Assembly: GCA_009844085.1 (NCBI GenBank)
Contig: VYCF01000021.1
Coordinates: forward strand, 62,001-126,000
Direction: 5' to 3'
Source: Gammaproteobacteria bacterium
Lineage (GTDB): Bacteria; Pseudomonadota; Gammaproteobacteria; Pseudomonadales; Pseudohongiellaceae
Length of the DNA: 64,000 nt
Below the pieces are notes generated by a model that ran no database searches, was not told where the DNA came from, and saw nothing but the letters and a program-made list of their open reading frames with translations. Made by a program: the position numbers and the translations under genes. This document shows, piece after piece, positions 1 to 8,667 of this stretch (position 1 is its first letter; each line of letters opens with the position of its first letter).

Positions 1-158
1 TACATCAGCCAGTTCTCCGGCTCGTCGGCCGCGTTGACGAGCCGCTCCCAGGTGATGGGCGTGAAAGCCGGCGTGATGACGGTCTGGAATTGCTGTTCCT
101 GGGCCTGGACGAGCGCGCCGGAAAGCAGAATCGCAAATAACAGGGAAAGGCGTTTCAT
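1..158 (-). CDS. PQQ-dependent alcohol/glucose dehydrogenase, N-terminal fragment
   Basis: Only the first 52 codons are inside the window; the gene continues past its left edge. The translation begins with a cleavable Sec signal (MKRLSLLFAILLSGALVQAQ) and then reads ITWERLVNAADEPENWLM. That is the characteristic opening of the quinoprotein dehydrogenase beta-propeller family (methanol, ethanol or glucose dehydrogenases that use PQQ in the periplasm). The ATG has a strong GGGAGG site upstream and lies 2 bp after the stop of the dihaem cytochrome c gene, so the two form an operon: the cytochrome would accept electrons from the dehydrogenase. The substrate cannot be told from this fragment. Confidence 0.75.
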   Translation of the reverse strand, partial: MKRLSLLFAILLSGALVQAQEQQFQTVITPAFTPITWERLVNAADEPENWLM

Positions 159-160
159 GG

Positions 161-976
161 TCAGATTTCCTCCCGTCGCAAGGAGAACAGGTACGCCACG
201 AGGTCGTCCAGTTCGCTTTCCGACAATGATTGGGCATAACTCGGCATGGTGGATTCTTCGATGCGCTCGTAGGACTGCAGGTCGTCCTTGTGGAAGGACC
301 ACAGGTTTTCGTCGTCGTCCATGATGCGCAGCGAGAAGCTGTCCTCGCTCATGCGATAGCCTTCCCTGGTCACGCCGTCGGGTCCGGTGATACGCAATCT
401 CCACCAGCGCGGCGCGACGTCTTCCTGGGGATTGATCATGTCCGCCAGCAGGTCATCGGGCGAGCGATTCTCGCCAATGCGGGACAGATCGGGTCCGAAA
501 CGCGCGCCGCGGCCGCTTACCATGTGGCAGTCGGCGCAGTCGCTGCCGCTCCAGAACAGATCGCTGCCCGATTCGGCGTCACCCGCGAGCACCACCGAAC
601 CCGGGTCGTAACGCAGCGAATCGAGATAGGCCACCAACTGCCAGACCTGCGGGTCCGGCACATTCTCCGGCACCGGCAGCATTGCCGTGCCAGGAATGCC
701 GTCGCGAATAATGTTGAAGATGGCGACGTCGGTGCTGCCCCGAGTTAGCCGGCCGGTCAGATCCGGCCCCCCGGCTTCGTCGTTCCCGGTGGCGTCAAAG
801 CCGTGGCAGCGCCCGCATTGCCGTTCGAAATACCGTTCGCCCAGCCGAATGTCGACCAACGTGTCGTACAGATTGCCGGCGTCTTCGGCCAGTGCGCGGG
901 GGATCAGCAACATCGAAAGCGCACAGGCGGCGCCCGCCAGCAACCACCCGCCGTGGAATCCCGAAAGCTTGCTCAT
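161..976 (-). CDS. Periplasmic dihaem c-type cytochrome
   Basis: 271 residues with an N-terminal hydrophobic segment ending near Ala30, then two cytochrome c domains. Haem-binding motifs are CGRCH at 54-58 and CADCH at 147-151. Likely axial methionines lie in GTAMLP near 99 and in STMPSY near 243. The ATG follows a GAGGAG site at good spacing. The gene directly precedes a PQQ-dehydrogenase start, which fits the usual pairing of quinoprotein dehydrogenases with a cytochrome that carries electrons to the oxidase. Its haems would be attached by the Ccm system encoded at 44-51 kb. The exact redox partner is inferred from position only. Confidence 0.85.
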   Translation of the reverse strand: MSKLSGFHGGWLLAGAACALSMLLIPRALAEDAGNLYDTLVDIRLGERYFERQCGRCHGFDATGNDEAGGPDLTGRLTRGSTDVAIFNIIRDGIPGTAMLPVPENVPDPQVWQLVAYLDSLRYDPGSVVLAGDAESGSDLFWSGSDCADCHMVSGRGARFGPDLSRIGENRSPDDLLADMINPQEDVAPRWWRLRITGPDGVTREGYRMSEDSFSLRIMDDDENLWSFHKDDLQSYERIEESTMPSYAQSLSESELDDLVAYLFSLRREEI

Positions 977-1004
977 GGCGACTCCTCGTGAAAATGCGGG
1001 GGTT

Positions 1005-1032
1005 AGTGTATCACCGACTCTTCAGGTTGCAA
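1005..1032 (-). promoter_or_regulatory. Candidate promoter of the cytochrome/PQQ-dehydrogenase operon
   Basis: Read on the minus strand, TTGCAA (1032-1027) and TACACT (1010-1005) are separated by 16 bp and lie about 30 bp upstream of the cytochrome ATG. Each hexamer matches the sigma-70 consensus at four of six positions. Position fits, sequence support is moderate. Confidence 0.4.
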
Positions 1033-1051
1033 TTGGCGAAAAAGTTGTTGA

Positions 1052-1067
1052 ATACGATGGATCGTAT
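1052..1067. promoter_or_regulatory. Perfect inverted repeat, possible operator
   Basis: ATACGAT-GG-ATCGTAT is a perfect 7+7 dyad with a 2 bp centre. It sits 19 bp upstream of the candidate -35 element of the cytochrome/PQQ-dehydrogenase operon and 21 bp beyond the stop codon of the upstream gene. Size and place suit a dimeric regulator; the regulator is unknown. Confidence 0.4.
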
Positions 1068-1088
1068 CGGATTGCGCATTCGGACGGT

Positions 1089-1589
1089 TCAGACGATATG
1101 CCCCACCCAGCGGCCGGCGAGGACTACGCCGGCCCAGAGGAAGAGGGAGAGGCTGCCGATGATTTTCAGTTGGAGTGGAGTCGCGGTCATGTGTTCCGCG
1201 CCGTCGAGGTGGCGGTAGATGCGGAAATGGAACCAGGCCATGTTGGCGCCGGCGAGGACGAGCAGGATCATCTTCCACTGGAAAGCGGGATTGAGGACGT
1301 GGGAGGCGGCGCGGGTGATGAACATGCCGAGGCCGGTGACGGTGGCGATCGCGAAGGCGCCCCAGGTCCAGGGGATCAGTTCCCGGGACAGGTCGCGGAT
1401 CGGGTAGCGCATGGCGGCGAGGCCGAGCAGGCGCAGGTCGACGAAAAGGATCGAGCCGACGACCATGGCGATGGCGATGACGTGGATCGATTCGATGAAA
1501 GGAAACAGCCAGGTGCCGCCGATTTCCCAGCTCAGCGGCCAGTTCTCTATCTCGATCCAGAATGGGTCTCGCAGGAAATCGGAAAGCAT
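1089..1589 (-). CDS. Small polytopic membrane protein (DUF6644-like), copy 1
   Basis: 166 residues with about four hydrophobic helices. It begins at an ATG preceded by a GAGAG site. Conserved marks shared with the next gene are a S-(I/V)-H dipeptide region at the start of helix 1 (ESIHVIAIAMVVG), a VDLRLLG loop, and a C-terminal helix ending AGRW. It resembles the uncharacterised family I remember as DUF6644. The histidines could bind haem or metal, but that is speculation. It is 10 bp downstream of its paralogue, so the two are cotranscribed and could form a heterodimer. Function unknown. Confidence 0.6.
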   Translation of the reverse strand: MLSDFLRDPFWIEIENWPLSWEIGGTWLFPFIESIHVIAIAMVVGSILFVDLRLLGLAAMRYPIRDLSRELIPWTWGAFAIATVTGLGMFITRAASHVLNPAFQWKMILLVLAGANMAWFHFRIYRHLDGAEHMTATPLQLKIIGSLSLFLWAGVVLAGRWVGHIV

Positions 1590-1599
1590 CGGTTCGCTC

Positions 1600-2112
1600 T
1601 CATGCCGGGAAATAGATGTATTCGGCGTAGGCGATCCAGCGTCCCGCCATGGCGACCATGATCCACAGGCCCAGGGAAAGCAGTGCCGCCGCCTTGACTT
1701 TTAGCGACGCCGCGCCGTTGGCGTTGACGAAATCCTGTTGCCGGCTCCACCAGTGGATCAGCACAGTCACCAGGATCGCCGAAAGCAGAAAGCTCGCCTT
1801 CCAGCCGAATATAGGGTTATTGAAATAGCGCAGGGGCCGGGCGAAAACGAAAAACGAGCCCGAAAACAGGTTCGAGGCCAGCGCGCACCACAGCCAGGGC
1901 ATTACGCGGCGCGCCATTTCCGGTAATTGCTGGGACGGCACGGCGAGCCCGAGGATGCGCAGGTCGAGCATGACGATGGAGCCCATCACGACGGCGATGC
2001 CGAGGATGTGCACGCTCTGGATGATCGGCGGAAAGCCGGGGATGTTGCTCAAAGCCCATAACGCCCAGGCCTGCGGCATCGAGCCGTCGAGAAACTGGCC
2101 TGTGTCGGTCAT
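1600..2112 (-). CDS. Small polytopic membrane protein (DUF6644-like), copy 2
   Basis: 170 residues starting at MTDTGQFLDG. I chose this ATG rather than the longer in-frame reading because the extra upstream residues are arginine-rich, look non-coding and would overlap ilvD. It has four predicted helices and shares SVHILGIAVVMG, LDLRILG and the terminal AGRW motif with the gene immediately downstream, so the pair arose by tandem duplication. It begins 26 bp after ilvD on the same strand. Unknown function; membrane-bound by composition. Confidence 0.6.
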   Translation of the reverse strand: MTDTGQFLDGSMPQAWALWALSNIPGFPPIIQSVHILGIAVVMGSIVMLDLRILGLAVPSQQLPEMARRVMPWLWCALASNLFSGSFFVFARPLRYFNNPIFGWKASFLLSAILVTVLIHWWSRQQDFVNANGAASLKVKAAALLSLGLWIMVAMAGRWIAYAEYIYFPA

Positions 2113-2138
2113 GAACTCCGGCAACCGGCTGCTCTCCT

Positions 2139-3824
2139 TCAGTCCGCCGCCGGCTCGTCGGTGACCGCCCCGGCCGAGGCGGAAGCGACGACCGCCGCGT
2201 ATTTGGCTAGCACCCCGCGCGTGTAACGCGGTGCGGGGCGTTGCCATTGCGCCAGGCGTAATTCGATTTCAGCGGCGTCCAGATCGAGATTTACCGTGTG
2301 GTTCCGGGCGTCGATCGTAATCGGATCTCCGTCGCGCACGATGGCCAGGGGGCCGCCCGAGAATGCTTCGGGCGTGATATGGCCGACCACGAAGCCATGG
2401 GAGCCGCCGGAGAATCTGCCGTCGGTGATCAGCGCAACGTCGGCGCCGAGGCCCTTGCCCATGATCGCCGAAGTGGGGGAAAGCATTTCGCGCATGCCCG
2501 GCGCGCCGCGCGGACCTTCGAAACGAATGACGACGACATCGCCCTTGACGACCTCGCCGGCGAGAATGCCTTTCAGACTTTCTTCCTCGGAATCGTACAC
2601 TCGCGCCCGGCCGGAGAAGCGGTCGCCTTGCTTGCCGGTGAGCTTGGCCACGGCGCCTTCGGGGGCGAGATTACCGCGCAGTACGACGAGATGGGATTCA
2701 GGTTTGATGGGATCGGCCAGGTCCCGCACGATCTGCTGATCCGCCGGATAGTCCTCGACTTCAGCCAGATTCTCGGCCAGGGTGCGGCCGGTTACGGTCA
2801 TGCATGAACCGTCGAGCATTCCGGCATCGAGCATGCGCTTCATCAGCGGCTGGATGCCGCCGATGGCGATCAGTTCCGACATCAGGTAGTTGCCGCTCGG
2901 GCGCAGGTCGGCCAGCACCGGCGCCGCGCGGCCGATGCGGCTGAAATCGTCGAGTTCGAGCCTGACGCCGATGGTATGGGCCATGGCGAGCAGATGCAGT
3001 ACCGCATTGGTCGAACCGCCGAGCGCGATCACGACCTTGATGGCGTTCTCGAAGGCGGCCCGGGTCATGATGTCGGAAGGTTTGATGTCCTTTTCGATCA
3101 GATTCATGATCGCCGCCCCGGCACGTTCGCAATCGTTCCGCTTCGCATCCGAGATCGCATCCTGGGCCGAACTGTTGGGCAGGCTCATGCCGAGGGCTTC
3201 GATGGCGGAAGCCATGGTGTTGGCGGTATACATGCCGCCGCAGGAGCCCGGGCCGGGTATGGCGGTATCCTCGATCTGTTTCAGTTCGATATCCGACACT
3301 TTGCCCGCGGCGTGGCCGCCGACGGCCTCGAACACCGAGACCACGTCGGTGCGGCCGGGGCCGGGCTGGATCGCGCCGCCGTAGACGAATATGGCCGGAC
3401 GGTTCAGCCGCGCCATGCCCATCACCAGGCCGGGCATGTTCTTGTCGCAGCCGCCGATGCCGATGATGCCGTCATGCCCCATGCAGCCCGAGACTGTCTC
3501 AACGCTGTCGGCGATCACCTCGCGGGAGACCAGCGAATACTTCATGCCCTCGGTGCCCATGGAAATGCCGTCGGAAACGGTGATCACGTTGTAGATCACG
3601 CCCTTGCCCCCGGCGGCGTCGGAAGCGCGATTGGCCGTCTCTGCCAGCTTGTCGATATGCATGTTGCAAGGCGTCACCATGCTCCAGGTCGAAGCGATGC
3701 CGACCTGTGGCTTGGCGAAATCCTCGTCGGTAAAGCCCACCGCGCGCAACATGGCGCGGCTCGGCGCCTGCTCGACGCCGTCTGTCACAATGCTGGAATG
3801 TTTGCGCAAGTCCCTGTCCGTCAT
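2139..3824 (-). CDS. ilvD: Dihydroxy-acid dehydratase
   Basis: 561 residues from MTDRDLRKHS. Longer in-frame starts add residues unlike the family. The enzyme dehydrates 2,3-dihydroxy-isovalerate and 2,3-dihydroxy-3-methylvalerate in valine, isoleucine and leucine synthesis. The three cluster-ligand cysteines are visible at C53 (VTPCNMH), C126 (GCDKNMPG) and C195 (GSCGGMYTANTM), as in [2Fe-2S]-type dehydratases. The length matches the shorter DHAD class rather than the 616-residue E. coli protein. No other ilv gene is nearby; a class IV aminotransferase of the IlvE family lies far away at 35.3 kb. Confidence 0.95.
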   Translation of the reverse strand: MTDRDLRKHSSIVTDGVEQAPSRAMLRAVGFTDEDFAKPQVGIASTWSMVTPCNMHIDKLAETANRASDAAGGKGVIYNVITVSDGISMGTEGMKYSLVSREVIADSVETVSGCMGHDGIIGIGGCDKNMPGLVMGMARLNRPAIFVYGGAIQPGPGRTDVVSVFEAVGGHAAGKVSDIELKQIEDTAIPGPGSCGGMYTANTMASAIEALGMSLPNSSAQDAISDAKRNDCERAGAAIMNLIEKDIKPSDIMTRAAFENAIKVVIALGGSTNAVLHLLAMAHTIGVRLELDDFSRIGRAAPVLADLRPSGNYLMSELIAIGGIQPLMKRMLDAGMLDGSCMTVTGRTLAENLAEVEDYPADQQIVRDLADPIKPESHLVVLRGNLAPEGAVAKLTGKQGDRFSGRARVYDSEEESLKGILAGEVVKGDVVVIRFEGPRGAPGMREMLSPTSAIMGKGLGADVALITDGRFSGGSHGFVVGHITPEAFSGGPLAIVRDGDPITIDARNHTVNLDLDAAEIELRLAQWQRPAPRYTRGVLAKYAAVVASASAGAVTDEPAAD

Positions 3825-3988
3825 GAAGATTCCCGAAGCTGTACGAAGGCGCGTATTTTTGTGGAGTTCAGGCGCAAACTCAAGTGTCCGCGCCGATTTT
3901 TTGTGTATCATGCCTGAAACTCGCGGTTTGGCGAATGTAAGCCGCGATACGAGAATCGGCCGCTTCAAAGACCACGAGGAGAAAACCG

Positions 3989-4453
3989 ATGAAAAAAATC
4001 TGGAATAGCGCTTTCGCGCTGCTGATACTGACCATGTCCTGGCAACAAGCGCTGGCCCAGGAGGCCGCGTCGAGTCTCAACGGCATCTGGCTGAATACGG
4101 ATTCGGATACTTTGGCGTTCCTCACCATTATCCACAAGGACAATGGACAGTTGGCCATAATCGGCACGAGCTATGTCAACCTCGTGCTGGTCGAAGGCTT
4201 GCTGTCCGGGGCATCGCTGGGTCAGGCGGACCCGGCCGCGCTGGGTGAAAACGTCGGTACGGCGATGAGCTATCCGGACGCTTACTACAACGCGGATTTA
4301 AGCTTCAATCTGCACCGGCCGTCGGCGGACGAACTATTGATCGAATTAACCAGTTGCAGCGTTCCCGAAGGAAACGCCGCTTCTTGCGAACTGATTCAAG
4401 AGCAGAGCGGTTTTACATTGAACGTTCGTGTTCGCCACACCAGGGCGTTCTGA
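3989..4453 (+). CDS. Small secreted protein of unknown function
   Basis: 154 residues with a clear Sec signal peptide ending at Ala-Gln near residue 23-24 and an AGGAG site 8 bp before the ATG. The mature part opens SSLNGIWLNTDSDTLAFLTI, reminiscent of small lipocalin-like or beta-barrel-like secreted domains. It contains two cysteines (CSVPEGNAASC), possibly a disulphide in the periplasm. It is divergent from ilvD and 31 bp upstream of a DUF3089 hydrolase gene, so those two may be cotranscribed. I do not recognise the family. Confidence 0.6.
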   Translation: MKKIWNSAFALLILTMSWQQALAQEAASSLNGIWLNTDSDTLAFLTIIHKDNGQLAIIGTSYVNLVLVEGLLSGASLGQADPAALGENVGTAMSYPDAYYNADLSFNLHRPSADELLIELTSCSVPEGNAASCELIQEQSGFTLNVRVRHTRAF

Positions 4454-4484
4454 CGGGACAACTGAAAGAATTGGGGAGTTGAAA

Positions 4485-5666
4485 ATGCGATATAGCGAAT
4501 GGATGAGGATTTTCGGGCTTGCCTTGCTCGCCGGACTGCCGCTGGCGTCCGCGTTCGCGCAGGAGGTGGAATCGGAGGCGCTCGAAGCCGTCGATTACGG
4601 CGATATCGACAATTGGCTCTGCCACCCCGGCAACACGCTCGATGTCTGCGGCCACGACGTCAGCGCGACCATCGTCAATGCCGACGGTTCGGTCGAACTC
4701 GAAGCCTGGACCGCCGATCCGGACCCGGGCATAGACTGTTTCTACGTCTATCCGACGACTTCGCTCGACGAGGACACCTGGGCCGACCTCCATCCGGGCC
4801 GGCACGAGGAAGTCATCACCGCGTTCACCCAGTTCGCGCGCTTCAAGTCGGTCTGCCGCGCGTTCGCGCCGGTGTACCGCCAGATCACGATTCCCGGCCT
4901 GCTCATGAACGCCGGCAATCTCGCCAACAACGACCAGCGCAATTACATCGACGTAGCCAACGCGTTCAACCACTACCTGGAAAACCACAACGACGGCCGT
5001 GGCTTCGTACTCGTCGGCCATTCCCAGGGCACCAGCCTGCTGATCGAACTGATCCGCAACGAAATCGACGGCCGGCCGCTGCAGGACCAGCTCGTTTCGG
5101 CGATTCTCGCGGGCAATTCCGTGGTCGTGCCGAAAGGTGAAGTCGCCGGCGGCAGCTTCAGCGAAGTGCCGCTATGCGAGTCCGCCGGCCAGGCCGGCTG
5201 CGTAATCAGTTACGCAACTTATCGCGACAATATTCCGCCTGGCGGCGAAGGTCTCTTCCTGTTCGGCCGCGCGCCGAACGAGGATTCCGAGGTGGCCTGT
5301 TTCAACCCGGCGAATCCGGGCGGGGAAGGGGAGCTCGACGCCTATCTTTCCAACATCGGAGAAATTTTCCAGGGCGTGGCGCCGATGCCCGTCTGGAGTT
5401 CGGCCGCACCCGGGATTTCGACGCCCTTCGTGAAAGTGCCGGGCCTGCTCAGCGCGCGCTGCGTCAACGACGGTACCTATCATTACCTGGAGGTAAGCAT
5501 AGCCGCCGACCCGGCGGATCCGCGCACCGACGATATTCGCGGCGATGTCCTGATCGACGGTCAGATCAATGCGCCCTGGGGGTTGCATCTGATCGACATG
5601 ACACTGGCCATGGGCAACCTGGTCGATATCGTCCGGATGCAGGCCGAGGCTTACGCCGGGCGTTGA
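4485..5666 (+). CDS. Secreted DUF3089-family alpha/beta hydrolase
   Basis: 393 residues. The ATG at 4485 follows a GGGGAG site, and the protein opens with a signal peptide ending at FAQEVES. It shows the DUF3089 core: an FYVYPTTSL strand, a conserved AFAPVYRQ segment, and the nucleophile elbow GHSQG within the VLVGHSQGTSLLIEL helix. A conserved C-terminal region reads NAPWGLHLIDMTLAMGNLVD. Such proteins have an esterase/lipase fold with poorly known substrates and would act in the periplasm or outside the cell. It converges with pyruvate kinase, leaving 1 bp between stops. Confidence 0.75.
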   Translation: MRYSEWMRIFGLALLAGLPLASAFAQEVESEALEAVDYGDIDNWLCHPGNTLDVCGHDVSATIVNADGSVELEAWTADPDPGIDCFYVYPTTSLDEDTWADLHPGRHEEVITAFTQFARFKSVCRAFAPVYRQITIPGLLMNAGNLANNDQRNYIDVANAFNHYLENHNDGRGFVLVGHSQGTSLLIELIRNEIDGRPLQDQLVSAILAGNSVVVPKGEVAGGSFSEVPLCESAGQAGCVISYATYRDNIPPGGEGLFLFGRAPNEDSEVACFNPANPGGEGELDAYLSNIGEIFQGVAPMPVWSSAAPGISTPFVKVPGLLSARCVNDGTYHYLEVSIAADPADPRTDDIRGDVLIDGQINAPWGLHLIDMTLAMGNLVDIVRMQAEAYAGR

Positions 5667-5667
5667 A

Positions 5668-7122
5668 TCAGTCTACTTCCAGGACCTTGAGGGTGTTGGT
5701 TCCGCCCTGGACGTCCTCCAGGTCGCCTTTCGAGAGAATGACCACGTCGCCGTGGGCGACCGCACCGATCTGCACGAGAAATTCGACCACCGCCTCGTTT
5801 ACGAGCGCGTAGTCGTAACTGTTCGTCTCGAACAACCGGGGATGAACGCCCCGGTACAGAGCGGCTCGCGACAGCGTGCGCGGGTTATTGCCGAGGGCGT
5901 AGATCGGCAGCCTTGAGCGGCTGCGCGACATCAGCTTGGGCGTATTGCCGCTCGAGGTGAGACAGGCCACCGCGCGCACGTCCGCCAGGTGTTCGGCCAC
6001 GGTCATCGCGGCCAGGGCGATCGATTCGTCGATGGCCTCGCAGTCGTGATCGAGACTGGTCTGCGGCGCGGCGAAAGGCGTCGATTCGGCGCCCAGTATC
6101 ACACGCACCATGGCTTGCACCGTTTCCACCGGGTACTTGCCCGTGGCGGTTTCCGCGGACAGCATCACCGCGTCGGTTCCGTCGAGCACGGCATTCGAGA
6201 CATCCATGATCTCGGCGCGGGTAGGGTGGGCGTTCTCGACCATGGATTCCATCATCTGCGTCGCGGTGATCACGCAGCGGTTCAATTCACGCGACCGCTT
6301 GATGATGTGTTTCTGCATTCCCATCAGCGCCGCTTCGCCGATCTCGATCGCCAGGTCGCCGCGGGCCACCATCACCGCATCGCTGGCCTTGATGATCGCG
6401 TCCATATTGGCGTCCGATGCGACCGCCTCGGCCTTTTCGATCTTGGCTACGATGGCGCAGGCGGAGCCTCGTTCCTCGACAAGTTTCCGCGCGGTTTTCA
6501 GATCGTCGGCCGAACTCGTGAAGGATATGGCCAGGTAGTCCACGCCCTGGTCGCAGGCGAACTTGAGGTCTTCTATATCCCTGGCCGTGGGAGTGGCGGC
6601 ATACAGTCCTCCGCCGCGCAAGTTGATGCCCTTGCCCGCCCGCACTTCGCCGCCCGTGGCGACCACGCAATTCACGCGGGAACCCTTAACGTCGATCACT
6701 TCGAGTTCAAGTGATTCGTCTCCGAGGAGCAGCACGTCTTCGGGACTGACCTGTTCGGCCAGCGCCGTGAATTTGGTCGAGACTTCCCCGCGATTTCCGC
6801 CGTCGTCAGGCAGCGCCGGATCGATGGAAAACTTGTCTCCAGGGGCCAGTTCGAATGGTTCCGAGGCAAATCCGCCGATGCGGATCTTGGGTCCCTGCAG
6901 GTCGGCGAGAATGGCAACATGGCGGCCGGTCCCGCTTGCGGCGGAACGAATGTTGGCGATTCTGGCGGCATGCTCCTCATGGGCGCCATAGGAGAAATTC
7001 AGCCGAAACACGTCCACGCCCGCATTGATCAGTTCCTTGATTTTCGGGTCGCTCGCGGGTCCCAGGGTGGCGACGATCTTGGTGGATCTGGGAATCGGCG
7101 GATTTTCGGTTTCGGTGCTCAC
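5668..7122 (-). CDS. pyk: Pyruvate kinase
   Basis: 484 residues when read from the GTG at 7122, which has AGGA upstream and places the conserved RSTKIVATLGPAS near the N terminus. A longer reading from a TTG at 7188 is possible but adds 22 residues unlike the family. Family landmarks include FRLNFSYG, ADLQGPKIRIG, the active-site region IVAKIEKAEAV, MVARGDLAIEIG and TATQMMESM, plus the C-terminal domain with ACLTSSGNTPKLMS. It converts phosphoenolpyruvate and ADP to pyruvate and ATP at the end of glycolysis. Confidence 0.95.
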   Translation of the reverse strand: MSTETENPPIPRSTKIVATLGPASDPKIKELINAGVDVFRLNFSYGAHEEHAARIANIRSAASGTGRHVAILADLQGPKIRIGGFASEPFELAPGDKFSIDPALPDDGGNRGEVSTKFTALAEQVSPEDVLLLGDESLELEVIDVKGSRVNCVVATGGEVRAGKGINLRGGGLYAATPTARDIEDLKFACDQGVDYLAISFTSSADDLKTARKLVEERGSACAIVAKIEKAEAVASDANMDAIIKASDAVMVARGDLAIEIGEAALMGMQKHIIKRSRELNRCVITATQMMESMVENAHPTRAEIMDVSNAVLDGTDAVMLSAETATGKYPVETVQAMVRVILGAESTPFAAPQTSLDHDCEAIDESIALAAMTVAEHLADVRAVACLTSSGNTPKLMSRSRSRLPIYALGNNPRTLSRAALYRGVHPRLFETNSYDYALVNEAVVEFLVQIGAVAHGDVVILSKGDLEDVQGGTNTLKVLEVD

Positions 7123-7199
7123 GTAAACGTCCTGTAGAAAATTCTTCTGGATTTCGCGGCGCGCAATGATACCAGCAAGTTGAGACAAAAAAGGCGATA

Positions 7200-7697
7200 A
7201 TGACGACGCTTATGGCAACGTACTATACCTATACGGACAGCCCCATCGGCAGCCTGCTGCTGGCCGGAGACGGGGATAATCTGCATACGCTGGGATTCCC
7301 CGGCGGCAAGATGCAACGCCGCCACGAACCCGGCTGGATCGAGGACGCAGCCCCGTTCGCACAGGCAATCGAACAATTGCGCGCCTACTTTGCCGGCGAA
7401 CTCGAACGGTTCGATCTACCCCTGGCGCCGGCGGGAACCGAGTTTCAGCGCAAGGTCTGGGCGGCCCTGCAGGACATTCCCTACGGCGAGACGCGCAGCT
7501 ATGGAGAACTTGCCAGGCAAGTCGGCAACGGCAAGGCCTCGCGGGCTGTCGGCGCCGCCAACGGCCGGAATCCGATTCCCGTCATCATCCCCTGTCATCG
7601 GGTCGTCGGCAGCGACGGCAGCCTGACCGGATTTGGCGGTGGCCTCGAAACCAAGCGGCGCCTGCTCGATCTGGAACTGACAACTCTTGTTAAGTAG
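7200..7697 (+). CDS. ogt: Methylated-DNA--protein-cysteine methyltransferase
   Basis: 165 residues. The alkyl-acceptor Cys132 lies in the invariant PCHRV motif, preceded by the helix-turn-helix region (YGELARQVG, RAVGAANGRNP) that inserts into the DNA minor groove. The single-domain length fits Ogt/MGMT rather than the two-domain Ada. It repairs O6-alkylguanine by a one-shot suicide transfer. A second ATG at residue 5 is equally plausible as the start. Its stop overlaps the start of the XdhC-type gene by 11 bp, so the two are translationally linked. Confidence 0.9.
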   Translation: MTTLMATYYTYTDSPIGSLLLAGDGDNLHTLGFPGGKMQRRHEPGWIEDAAPFAQAIEQLRAYFAGELERFDLPLAPAGTEFQRKVWAALQDIPYGETRSYGELARQVGNGKASRAVGAANGRNPIPVIIPCHRVVGSDGSLTGFGGGLETKRRLLDLELTTLVK

Positions 7698-8667
7698 CCA
7701 ACAGAACATCATTTCCCGGGTCGCGGGCTGGCTTGATGACGGCAAGCCGGTCTGGCTTTCCACCATCCTCAAGACCTGGGGCTCTTCGCCGCGCCCGCCG
7801 GGCTCGATGCTCGCCTGCACCCTGGACGGCGAACTGGCAGGGTCGATTTCCGGCGGCTGTATCGAAGAGGATTTCCTCGAACAATTGCAGAACGGCAGCC
7901 TGAAATCGCAATACGACGAGCAGGGCAAGCCGTTCCGGATCCGGTACGGCATCAGCGCGGAGGAACAGGCGCGGCTGAAACTGCCTTGCGGCGGGCAATT
8001 GCACGTATTGCTCGAATATCTCGATTCAGACGATGCCAATCGGCAGGTTTTTTCGCGACTGGCGGGCGACCTCGACGCCCATCGCAAGGTCTGCCGGGTG
8101 GTCGATCTGCGCGACGGCAAGGTCAGTGCGCGAAGCGGCAGCGAGGAAGCGGCCGTGATGATCGACGAAGACGCCATGGTGCACAGCCTGAGCCCGATGT
8201 ACCGGCTGTTGCTGCTCGGCGCCGGCGATGTCGCGCGTTATGTCTCGGAGATGGCGCTGGCGCTCGAATACGATGTGACCTTGTGCGACCCGCGCCCGAA
8301 ATATCTCGACAACTGGCATGTCGACGGCGTGGAGACGACCTCGCGCCTGCCAGACGACGTGGTTAGGGAACGGTTCAGCAATCCCTATGCCGGCGTCATC
8401 GCCCTGGCCCACGATCCGCGAGTCGACGACATGGCCCTGATGGAGGCATTGAAAACCGATGCCTTCTATGTCGGCGCCATGGGTTCGGAGCGCACTTCCG
8501 CGGCGCGGCGCAAGCGTCTGCCCGAACTTGGGTTAAGCGAAGAGGAAATCGGCCGGCTGCATGCGCCGATCGGTTTTCAGATCCATTCCAAGACGCCGGC
8601 GGAAATCGCCATTTCCATCATGGCTGAAGTAACCGCCGTGCGTCATCAGGGAAAGGACGCCTCCTAA
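7687..8667 (+). CDS. XdhC/CoxI-family molybdenum hydroxylase maturation protein
   Basis: 326 residues, apparently starting at a TTG inside the end of ogt. The N-terminal XdhC domain shows TWGSSPRPPGSML, GSISGGCIEED and LPCGGQLHVL. The C-terminal Rossmann-type domain shows LLLGAGDVARYVSEMA and YVGAMGSERTSAARR. Proteins of this family bind and sulphurate the molybdenum cofactor before insertion into xanthine or CO dehydrogenase-type enzymes. No molybdenum hydroxylase is in the window. A MobA/MocA-like nucleotidyltransferase at 22.2 kb and moaA/moaB at 54 kb belong to the same cofactor pathway. The 3' end overlaps the convergent aminotransferase by 4 bp. Confidence 0.85.
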   Translation: MLSSQQNIISRVAGWLDDGKPVWLSTILKTWGSSPRPPGSMLACTLDGELAGSISGGCIEEDFLEQLQNGSLKSQYDEQGKPFRIRYGISAEEQARLKLPCGGQLHVLLEYLDSDDANRQVFSRLAGDLDAHRKVCRVVDLRDGKVSARSGSEEAAVMIDEDAMVHSLSPMYRLLLLGAGDVARYVSEMALALEYDVTLCDPRPKYLDNWHVDGVETTSRLPDDVVRERFSNPYAGVIALAHDPRVDDMALMEALKTDAFYVGAMGSERTSAARRKRLPELGLSEEEIGRLHAPIGFQIHSKTPAEIAISIMAEVTAVRHQGKDAS

